From: CAWCKS01 sp963763485
GTDB taxonomy: Bacteria > Pseudomonadota > Alphaproteobacteria > Rhizobiales > Xanthobacteraceae
Direction: 5' to 3'
NCBI GenBank assembly: GCA_963763485.1
Contig: CAVXOW010000005.1
Coordinates: forward strand, 682,001 to 746,000
Length of the DNA stretch: 64,000 nt
Shown: in pieces, positions 57,425 through 64,000 of the stretch
Layout: the number at the start of each line of letters is the position of its first letter
Numbering within the stretch: position 1 is the stretch's first letter
Program-made: the position numbers and the translations under genes
Notes under the pieces: model-generated
The model's input: only the letters and a program-made list of their open reading frames with translations
Told to the model about the DNA's origin: nothing
Databases searched by the model: none

Positions 57425-57856
57425 ATGTCTCAAGTCAATGATCCGTTCTCGACCGTCGTTCCGTTTGAAGTCCCGGGTTCGATCCGCGAGTTCGCCGAGA
57501 AGGGCGTGTCGCAGGCCCGTGAGGCTTACGAGAAGTTCAAGGAAGCCGCGCAGACCTCTAACGAGACGATGGAAGCGGTTTACTCGTCCGCGACCAAGGG
57601 CGCGTCCGACTACACCAGCAAGGTCCTCGACATCGCGCGTTCGCATGCCAATGCGAACTTCGACCTCGCCGAGAAGCTGATCGGCGTGAAGTCACCGTCG
57701 GAAGCCTTTGCGCTGTTCACGAGCCACGGCCGCACCCAGTTCGAGACGCTGACCGCGCAGGCGAAGGAACTTGCCGAGCTCGGCCAGAAGGTTGCCACCG
57801 ACGCCGTCGAGCCGATCAAGGCCAGCGCGTCGAAGGTGTTCCCGAAGGTTGCCTGA
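57425..57856 (+). CDS. Phasin family protein, second copy
   Basis: 143 residues with the phasin pattern: SIREFAEKGVSQAREAYEKF, then SNETMEAVYSSATKGASDYT, HANANFDLAEKLIGVKSPSE and a heptad-like tail. ATG 57425 follows AAGGTGAG. The AT-rich leader carries TGC motifs. It differs from the first phasin in sequence, so the two may serve different granules or conditions. Confidence 0.9.
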   Translation: MSQVNDPFSTVVPFEVPGSIREFAEKGVSQAREAYEKFKEAAQTSNETMEAVYSSATKGASDYTSKVLDIARSHANANFDLAEKLIGVKSPSEAFALFTSHGRTQFETLTAQAKELAELGQKVATDAVEPIKASASKVFPKVA

Positions 57857-57893
57857 AACGCCGCCTCGATCCGCGAATTGAAAAAATAGCTTG

Positions 57894-57918
57894 GCCCGGG
57901 CCGGTCGCCCGGGCTTTT
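57894..57918 (+). terminator. Rho-independent terminator after the second phasin gene
   Basis: GCCCGGGC, loop CGGTC, GCCCGGGC, then TTTT. Perfect 8-bp GC stem. Confidence 0.88.
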
Positions 57919-58089
57919 GCTTGTCCATCGCTGGCCTTGCCAAACGGGCAGCTTGCTCATAGTTTCCGGCCGCTTTGGCCGGCCTTTTGCGCGCGATTTC
58001 GTTGCGCGAAACGCAAGGCTTCCGAGGCGCTTAAGGACGACAAAGATTCGATCGCGCGCCCGTTCCGGGTGTTATAATTCGTGAGATGT

Positions 58090-58166
58090 GCAGTTGTAGC
58101 TCAGTTGGTTAGAGCGCCTGTCTGTGGAACAGGAGGTCGGTGGTTCGAGCCCACCCAACTGTACCA
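58090..58166 (+). tRNA. tRNA-His(GTG), G-1-less alphaproteobacterial type
   Basis: A 77-nt cloverleaf: acceptor GCAGTTG/CAACTGT, D-arm GCTC...GAGC, anticodon stem CCTGT/ACAGG with loop CTGTGGA (anticodon GTG), T-arm GGTGG TTCGAGC CCACC. The first pair is G1-U72, the base before is T, and the discriminator is A73 with an encoded CCA. Ordinary bacterial tRNA-His has G-1 and C73. The loss is known in a branch of alphaproteobacteria including Rhizobiales. A decayed integrase begins 91 bases later. Confidence 0.96.
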
Positions 58167-58256
58167 GCCAGACAACAAAATCCCCTGTGGTTCCAGCAAC
58201 GTTACTGATAGACCTGAACGTATTTGTCCGCTCTAAAATACAAAAGGCGCTACAAA

Positions 58257-59933
58257 ATGGCATTGCGAATGGTCGCGTTAAGTCGTGCGCAAGATCGGTC
58301 GATGGTTCGTGCCCGCAAAGGCATCCCCGAAGACGTGCGCGAGGCGTACGCACGCCTCTACGGCGTGAGACGTGGGAAGCGAATCTCAAGATACCAGCGG
58401 ACACCGCAGAGAGCACGACGCGAAGGCGCAGCACGGGGAGTGGGTAGCTGAGATTGAGACCCGCATTGACGCGTTGCGAGCGACGAAGCGCGGTGAGGGG
58501 CAACCACTCACTCGACTGCAAGCGATTGCACTGGCGGGTCGCTGGTACACATGGTTCGTCGAGCAGCACGAGAACGACCCAGGATCAGCAAAGCGCTGGA
58601 GTGATACGCAGCGAGCATTTGATATGGAACGTGTTCTGCTCCCCACGCCCCCGATGAATACCACGAGAACCCAGCGGCGGACCCGCGATTGGGAATGGAG
58701 GCACACGAGCCAGAGGTTCGCGAAGCTGTTCGTCCGCAGTTATCGCCGAGATGGCCCGCGCTGGCCTCCTTTCTCGCTGAGCGAAGGCTTAGCGCTCACG
58801 CCCGAGGCGCACGCGCAATTCGTTGACGCTGTCTAGCTGACAACTTGCTTGCTCGCCTAACCTCTGCTTGAGGCGAGCGGCTCGCGGTGACTACACGCCG
58901 AGATGAAACACCAAGGCAGTTTCCCAGCGCTCGACTTGCATCGCGGTAACATCACCGGGGCAGGTGTGTCGCCCTTGGGACTTGTTCGAGGCATGGGTGA
59001 AGGGCGGCTTACGCCTGCCGACTGGCACGGTGCAGCCGATGGCGTGCGGTGTTCTCCAGACTCAGTGCGACGGCATTTCGCCGACGCTCGGGCAGATGGC
59101 ATCCGTTGAGGACGCAAAGCGCGCATGGCTTGAAGGCTTGATTAGTCGCGAAGCGCACTGCCGTGACGACGTTCGTGAGGTCTGGCTGAATTCGTCGTCG
59201 CCGTGTGTTCGGCGTGGGCCGTTGAACAGCACAAGCTCGCGAGAACAATCCCTTTCGTCGGACATCGAAGGTGACGGTACCCAGAGAAGACGCAGAAGCC
59301 GCGAAACGAAAGCGTTCACTGAGCACTGAAGCTGCCACGATCCTGAGGGCCTCACTAGCGATTGGCAAACCGAAGACGACGTTTGAACGGCGCACAGCGA
59401 TGGGTGCCCTTGGATATGTGCTTACACGGGGGCACGGCGGGTGAGGTCACCCAGCTTGCGAGGTGAGGACATACAGAAGCGCGGCCAGCTACCACGTCGC
59501 GCGGCTAACGCCTGATGCCGGCACGATCAAGACACGCAAGACGCGTGTCGTCCCTCTTCACGAGCACCTAATCGCCCAAGGCTTCCTAGACTTCGTCAAA
59601 GCTAGGGGCGAAGGGCCACTCTTCTACAATCAGAGAGAAGAAGGTGACGAAGACGTAATGAAGCCCCGCGCGATGCCAGCAACAAAGACGCGGCAACGCC
59701 TGGGTGACTGGACACGCGAGCTGGGTGTTGATGATCCAGAGTTGAGCCCGACGCATGCATGGCGTCATGCTTTCAAGGCCCGAGCAGAGCGCTCAGGAAT
59801 ATCTGAGCGCATGAGCGATGCAATAACTGGGCACGCGCCGAAGACCGAAGGGCGAGCCTACGGTGCGCCCACGCCCGAGGACATGGCTGAAGCTCTGAAG
59901 AAGTTTCCACGGTACGCGATTAGGGCGAAGTGA
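58257..59933 (+). pseudogene. Tyrosine recombinase (DUF6538-type integrase) remnant, multiple frameshifts
   Basis: Fragments of one integrase in several frames. The N-terminus is at 58257 (MALRMVALSRAQ, then ARKGIPEDVREAYARLYGVR). The middle reads LRATKRGEGQPLTRLQAIAL in a second frame. A later part carries DAKRAWLEGLISREA around 59100-59150. The catalytic domain in the final 470 bases has TRKTRVVPLHEHLIAQGFLD, THAWRHAFKARAERSG, GHAPKTEGRAYG and the C-terminal EALKKFPRYAI. At least three frameshifts and degraded sequence separate them, so it is inactive. Its position beside tRNA-His marks the island boundary. Confidence 0.85.
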
Positions 59934-60243
59934 CTTGCCCAACGCTTGCTCGTCACGCGTCCGCGCGGTGGAGCATCAAAGCAGGGGAAGAGGGAAATCA
60001 TGAGGAATGTTCAGGCGGCGCTGCGGGGCGTTCGAGGACACTGCTGCTGCCTTTCCGGGCCGAACTGCTCGCCGCACAATCGGCTGAATGGCGCGTCCGA
60101 AGAAGGACCTGCCGGACAAGAGAATTCGTTGAACCTATTGAACAACTTCAAGGACCATTGGCCGAGTTGATACCACCGACTTGTCCCACAAACAACAAGT
60201 CTGCACATCAAGACTGGTCCAGCACGCACCGCGATCAGGAACG

Positions 60244-61083
60244 CTAAGCCGTCAGCGGAACAGACAGCTCACCGAATAGCGGATACCCAAAGAGCTTTTG
60301 GGACAACAAAACGTACAAGCAATGCTTCTCTATCAGGTCTGGAGCAACGCTAACCGACCTGCTCTTAAGCGCGCGGATTATCGAACCGAGTATTGCTCCG
60401 AGGTCATGAACGTTGATGTAATGCCTGAAATCGCTCCGGAGAGATGCGAACAACGCATCGTGTTCCTGAACAACTTTATCCCAGCGAACGTCGTAACCGT
60501 TCACTTGCTTACATCGATCCAAGAATCTCTGCACGGAAATGGTAAAGCTGGTGGGTTCAGTGAAAATCTCGGCGGGCGGCGCGACGCTTGCCCCAAGGCA
60601 ATGCTTTTCTCTTAAAAATCTTACTGCGAAAATATGCTTGCACGCCTCGAATACTCTCGAGAATTGATCGGAGGTGATCGAAAGATTAAATCTGGAGTAG
60701 ATCAGCGATTGAAGGTCCTCAGTTTCCAGACCATACATCGGAGTGCATGAATAGTCGGTTTTGATCAGATGGTCGTTTAGAGCGGTTTGGTCTTCGATCT
60801 CATCAAGGTCTTTGTCGATCACACATATGCCGCGCACCGCCTTGGCTGCTAGCTGACGCGACAGAAACACAATCTTACTTCGATTTCCGCCTTGGCTTCC
60901 GATCTCCTCGGGCCATTCAATATGTTGTGCCGTGTAAACGGCAGTTCTGTTGGTCCCAACCGCTTCCGCAAACGAGCTAAAAACTAGCTTGTCAGAGGGC
61001 CCTTCGCAGAAGACATCGAGGAGTTCAGGCTCGGTCTGATAGATCAGCACAAGCTCTTCTAGAGTGCGCCTAGGAATTCGCAT
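60244..61083 (-). CDS. DUF4435-like TOPRIM-fold protein, possible orphan of an ATPase-nuclease defence pair
   Basis: 279 residues. It opens RRTLEELVLIYQTEPELLDV; VFCEGPSDKLVFSSF near residue 25 has the TOPRIM Glu, and ICVIDKDLDEIEDQ near residue 85 has the DxD that binds metal. YGLETEDLQSLIYSRFN follows, a feature of DUF4435 proteins. DUF4435/TOPRIM proteins are often paired with an AAA ATPase, as in PARIS (AriA-AriB) and OLD-like systems. No ATPase gene is found in the window. The start codon lies 10 bases from the left end of an IS3 element, so any upstream partner on this strand has been displaced. I do not see a full defence system. Confidence 0.6.
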   Translation of the reverse strand: MRIPRRTLEELVLIYQTEPELLDVFCEGPSDKLVFSSFAEAVGTNRTAVYTAQHIEWPEEIGSQGGNRSKIVFLSRQLAAKAVRGICVIDKDLDEIEDQTALNDHLIKTDYSCTPMYGLETEDLQSLIYSRFNLSITSDQFSRVFEACKHIFAVRFLREKHCLGASVAPPAEIFTEPTSFTISVQRFLDRCKQVNGYDVRWDKVVQEHDALFASLRSDFRHYINVHDLGAILGSIIRALKSRSVSVAPDLIEKHCLYVLLSQKLFGYPLFGELSVPLTA

Positions 61084-61122
61084 CCGATGTAATGGCCCGC
61101 ACCCGGTTCGGTTGACACCCGC

Positions 61123-61989
61123 TTAAGCTAATCCGGCCTGCCTCTCGAACTCCATAGGGCTTAGATATCCGATCGTCGAGTGCCGACGCTTCGGATTGTA
61201 GAAGCGCTCGATGTAATCGAACACATCAGCTTTGGCCTCGTCGCGTGTTCGATACACCTTGCGTGTGGTTCGTTCGGTCTTCAGCGACGAGAAGAAGCTC
61301 TCCATCGCCGCATTGTCCCAGACATTGCCCGACCGGCTCATTGAGCAGACGACGCCGTTGTCGGCCATCAAGCGCTGGAACTGTTCGCTGGTGTATTGGC
61401 TGCCGCGGTCAGAGTGATGCAAGAGCGCGTCAGGTTTGCCACGGCGCCAGATCGCCATCACCAGGGCGTCGGTAACGAGTTGTGCGGTCATCGCTGCGTT
61501 CATCGACCAGCCGACAACGCGACGAGAGAACAGATCGATGACAGCCGCGACATAGAGCCAGCCCTCTGCCGTCCAGACATAGGTGAAGTCGGCAATCCAT
61601 TTGCGGTTGGGAGCGGCTGCTTCAAAGCTGCGGTCGAGCACATTGGCAGCGACGGCGGTCGCCTGCCGCTCACCCAGATCAGGCGGCAGGCGCCGCCGTC
61701 GCGGGCGTGCCCGAAGCGCTTGCAGCCGCATCAATCGCTCGATCCGGTGCAGTCCACACGAGACCCCTTCAGCAAGCAGATCGCGCCAGACGCGCCTGGC
61801 TCCATAGGTGCGGTCGCTCGACAGGAAGCTGGCACGAACCTTCGCGCCGATCTCCTCGTCGTTGCGGCTGCGCTGACTGCGTGGCCGTGTCAGCCAGGCA
61901 TAGAACCCACCCCGCGAGACACCGAGCGCCTCGCACAACCACTCCGCCGGCCAAATCCCCCGGTGCTTCGCGATGAAGGCGAACTTCAC
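61123..61989 (-). CDS. IS3-family transposase OrfB (DDE integrase core)
   Basis: 288 residues. An HTH-like region (WLCEALGVSRGGFYAWLTRP) is followed by the rve catalytic core. The acidic triad is in WIADFTYVW, LLHHSDRGSQYTS and the Glu of DNAAMESFFSSLK. The ATGA overlap with orfA lets it be made alone or fused through a -1 frameshift. Confidence 0.93.
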   Translation of the reverse strand: MKFAFIAKHRGIWPAEWLCEALGVSRGGFYAWLTRPRSQRSRNDEEIGAKVRASFLSSDRTYGARRVWRDLLAEGVSCGLHRIERLMRLQALRARPRRRRLPPDLGERQATAVAANVLDRSFEAAAPNRKWIADFTYVWTAEGWLYVAAVIDLFSRRVVGWSMNAAMTAQLVTDALVMAIWRRGKPDALLHHSDRGSQYTSEQFQRLMADNGVVCSMSRSGNVWDNAAMESFFSSLKTERTTRKVYRTRDEAKADVFDYIERFYNPKRRHSTIGYLSPMEFERQAGLA

Positions 61990-62276
61990 ATCGACTCCTT
62001 CGCGAAGTAGGCCGCGGCTTTTTTTAGGATGTCCCGTTCGGCCTTCAGCTTGGCAACCTCGCGCTTCAGCCGCGCGATCTCCTGTTGCTCAGGCTTCATC
62101 TGGCCATGACCGGGGAACGCTTGCTGCGGATCGTCCGCGAGCTTCTTCACCCAGTCACGTAGTTGCGTAGGATGAACACCAAGGTCTGCTGACGCCTGCG
62201 CATACGAGACGCCACGCTCCTTGATCAGCCGTACCGCCTCAAGCTTGAACTCTCGTGTGTACTGCCGCCTCTCCAT
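61986..62276 (-). CDS. IS3-family transposase OrfA with programmed frameshift site
   Basis: 96 residues: an N-terminal HTH_8 (REFKLEAVRLIKERGVSYAQ) and a C-terminal leucine-zipper helix (EIARLKREVAKLKAERDIL). On the minus strand an A7-G (complement of 62018-62025), the slippery A_AAA_AAG, sits about 10 codons before its stop. Slipping back one base fuses OrfA to OrfB, as in other IS3 elements. Confidence 0.92.
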   Translation of the reverse strand: MERRQYTREFKLEAVRLIKERGVSYAQASADLGVHPTQLRDWVKKLADDPQQAFPGHGQMKPEQQEIARLKREVAKLKAERDILKKAAAYFAKESM

Positions 62277-62337
62277 AACCCACCTCCTGCTCCATCAAAC
62301 ACCTTAACTCGGTGTCTGCGGAACCGGGTGCAGGCCA

Positions 62338-62440
62338 GATTGAGGTGTAAGTGTGAAATAGTGGTGTTTGGAAATGTGGGGGTGAAAGGGGGTGTTGGAT
62401 GTATGGCAGTGATGGTTAAAGGTGGTGTATGAAAACGTGA
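62338..62440 (+). other. Extreme G+T-rich (C-poor) strand-asymmetric stretch
   Basis: Over about 100 bases just right of the IS, the plus strand has almost no C and contains many GTG/GGTG triplets. No repeat unit of fixed length is obvious. It codes for nothing I can identify. The rest of the gap up to 62851 shows no gene. Confidence 0.6.
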
Positions 62441-62851
62441 TACGAGAGCTGCGGATACGAACGGTGTTGGAACTCGAACGGTGTGGTTAGATGAGAGAGT
62501 GCACAATAGCGGTGACGACGGTTTTTTGCACACAAGGGCTCCTCTGTGACGCGAGGTGAACGCGTAGGAACACGCGGTGAAAAGAAAGCCTCATCGCTGG
62601 GGCTTAGGACACAGTTGAGTTTCTAGGGGACTTCAAAATGAAGTCAGTGGTCGTTTGAGCAAAGTCGCAGAACCACGCAACGGGTCGTAACGCTTGGTAG
62701 CTATGAGCGTAGCGGACGTCTTCGGTGGGAGAAGTGGAAGCGAAGTGCACATTCGTTCTCTGTGGAACTATGAGCAATAGTTAATGTGTGGACTCGTGAA
62801 CGACATCTTTCTCTTGATTGGCTTGTCACGTACTCCGGCTACGGGTGCGAC

Positions 62852-63050
62852 ATGGCAAACACGTTCAGACCATGGAACTCTTGCGACTATGCGTGCTGTC
62901 CTCGAAGAGGCGGCACAGGAACTGAATTCGTCGCAAGCGACACAAGCCAAGATGGCTGAGACGATCATGCGCAAGGCCGCTGATGGCGACGTGTCTCGCG
63001 AAGAGCTGAAGGACATCGCTGTTGATGCGGGTACGACAGCTGCACGGTGA
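62852..63050 (+). pseudogene. Small conserved helical protein, frameshifted near its start
   Basis: From ATG 62852 the frame reads MANTF, then one extra A at 62867 shifts it. Past that, DHGTLATMRAVLEEAAQELN, AKMAETIMRKAADGDVSREE and LKDIAVDAG follow to 63050. Repaired, it gives about 65 residues. Similar small proteins of the pattern 'tMR.vLe.a...L....' are common in Bradyrhizobium, with no known function. Confidence 0.55.
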
Positions 63051-63256
63051 GGGTTGCTGGGTGCATGTGCACCGGATGAGAGGTCACTGTAGCGGACGAT
63101 GAGAGAGGACACGCAGTAGTTATCGGTGGCGGCTTGCGGTTTAAGGTAGAAATCACTCGCTGCGCCTTCTTTTGGAAGAGTGGGGGCACATGTTCAGATG
63201 CTGGCCCCCTCTACAAGTTGCTGGACACGATTGTGCGCGTTGCCGCGTTGGCTCCG

Positions 63257-63352
63257 ATGAACAAGATGAGAGACCACGCAATCGTGGTGGTCGTGCTGAG
63301 CATAGCGACCCTGATCGTTTGCCTGACGCTATTGTTGAACGGCACAATCTAG
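63257..63352 (+). CDS. Possible single-helix membrane peptide
   Basis: 31 residues from ATG 63257: basic start MNKMRDHA, then a helix IVVVVLSIATLIVCLTLLL and NGTI. The hydrophobic run with a positive N-terminus looks real, but so short a frame could be chance. Confidence 0.35.
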   Translation: MNKMRDHAIVVVVLSIATLIVCLTLLLNGTI

Positions 63353-63532
63353 AGCCGCCGCAGATGCGTAAGCCATGCGTGCAATGTCCGTTGATGGCAC
63401 CAACGGGCCCTTTCGGACCCGAGCGCCGTCCTGCACATGCGGTTCAGAGCAACTCTGATTAAATCGCGTCATCGCGGGAACTGGCCTCGCGGCCAACGTC
63501 TTAGCATCGGGAACCTGCGAGGCACGGTGATC

Positions 63533-63679
63533 ATGGCTCAACATTGGAGACGCCCGAGGCAACCTTCGGCACTCGTGAGCGATGTCGGCAATCACGGAAC
63601 AGCATATGTAGCAGGATGGGTACTGAGCGCGCTTGTGACACTGGCCGCGATTGCTATGCTATGGCGCTTTCAAGTTTGA
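63533..63679 (+). CDS. Possible small membrane protein
   Basis: 48 residues from ATG 63533. A polar, basic start (MAQHWRRPRQPSALVSD) is followed by a helix (AGWVLSALVTLAAIAMLW) and RFQV. No family known. Confidence 0.4.
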   Translation: MAQHWRRPRQPSALVSDVGNHGTAYVAGWVLSALVTLAAIAMLWRFQV

Positions 63680-63908
63680 ACGAGACCATCGAGCGCAATT
63701 GGCGGCGGCTGATTAGGCCTGACGATCAAGCATGCGCTGGAGCAGCTCCTTTCAATAGCGTACACTGCTGTAGTTACCTCGGCGGAGGCGAGCGGCCTTT
63801 AAGTGTCGATTTTTTGAAGACGACCCGGCGCCTCGATTTCTGGAAACGTGGGGGCAAAAAGGGGACCCATTCGCAAACGCTGAGCGGATTAGCGCGTTCC
63901 TGCTCGCC

Positions 63909-64000
63909 CTAGTGCGAGATGACCCAGAACGAAAGCGCGCCGATCACCAACGCGGACCAATAGGCCTCCAATGCAGTCGCGCTCAAAGCGACAGCGAATG
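63909..64000 (-). CDS. Partial membrane-protein C-terminus at the window edge
   Basis: The minus strand has an open frame entering from the right edge and stopping at 63909. The 29 visible residues contain ALEAYWSALVIGALSFWVIS, which fits a transmembrane helix. Too little is seen to name it. Confidence 0.35.
   Translation of the reverse strand, partial: FAVALSATALEAYWSALVIGALSFWVISH

Larger units (their letters stand above)
61093..62337 (-). mobile_element. IS3-family insertion sequence, complete
   Basis: 1,245 bp with two overlapping frames on the minus strand. The ends are imperfect inverted repeats: TGGCCCGCACCCGGTTC on the left and, read inward from the right, TGGCCTGCACCCGGTTC, continuing with GACACC. 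Matching ends, orfA/orfB, an A7 slippery site and a DDE transposase make it a whole element. The bases next to the ends do not form a target duplication, so the flanks were probably rearranged after insertion. Confidence 0.9.

Noticed and set aside
60088..60132. MARPKKDLPDKRIR, like the start of small mobilisation-type proteins
   Set aside because: It stops after 14 codons, and no continuation is found in another frame.
58170..64000. CRISPR array or restriction-modification genes in the island
   Set aside because: No regularly spaced repeats, no Cas, methylase or helicase motifs were seen on either strand.

Overview
The window reads as a high-GC alphaproteobacterial chromosome, most likely Bradyrhizobium or a close relative in Nitrobacteraceae. 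The support is the gene order (N-formylglutamate amidohydrolase, cpdR, tRNA-Val; purE-purK; aa3 oxidase subunit IV then pntAA-pntAB-pntB), the GapR, DUF1036, DUF1244, DUF882 and DUF465 families, paired phasins, a tRNA-His with A73 and no G-1, and an mmgR/suhB-type small RNA. All names rest on sequence reading; no database search was run.

Layout. 1-13.9 kb is core: hisN (cut by the left edge), an mmgR-like sRNA, hutG (frameshifted), cpdR, tRNA-Val, a flavin oxidoreductase, a two-subunit hotdog hydratase, rpmJ, a TPR protein, a VOC protein, an alpha/beta hydrolase, DoxX behind two palindromic operators, a TetR regulator, a DUF1036-pyk pair, DUF1244, gapR and a DUF882 protein. 13.9-15.8 kb is a small integration scar: a C-terminally truncated tyrosine recombinase beside a 109-nt RNA with a tRNA-like T-arm and encoded CCA, followed by a terminator. 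16.1-23.6 kb is a self-contained unit: an AraC-type regulator facing a tight seven-gene operon (TauD/TfdA dioxygenase, BKACE enzyme, small hydrolase, quinone oxidoreductase, MFS transporter, YeiH-type exporter, 70-aa protein). I think this is an uncharacterised catabolic pathway, perhaps for a sulfonate or a beta-keto-acid-yielding substrate.

23.6-57.9 kb is again mostly core: L,D-transpeptidase, sigma54 response regulator, M3 peptidase, oxidase subunit IV, transhydrogenase, cation antiporter, rpsU, purE-purK, two c-di-GMP proteins, FAD oxidoreductase, glpD, a polyamine-type ABC transporter, an unusual cytoplasmic zinc-metallopeptidase with a small neighbour, AsmA, scoAB, a PdhS-like histidine kinase and two phasins. 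CpdR and the PdhS-like kinase both point to the CtrA cell-cycle circuit. The phasins and the mmgR-like sRNA both touch polyhydroxyalkanoate storage.

58.1 kb to the right edge is a genomic island inserted at tRNA-His. It holds a decayed integrase, a DUF4435/TOPRIM-like gene whose start lies 10 bp from a complete IS3-family element, a strikingly GT-rich stretch and several short ORFs of unknown function.

An important caution: at least eleven genes, including housekeeping genes such as purK, pntAA and scoB, are broken by single-base insertions or deletions, and each is repaired by one base. That density in single-copy core genes looks more like assembly error than gene decay. Those genes are listed as frameshifted pseudogenes over their full repaired span.
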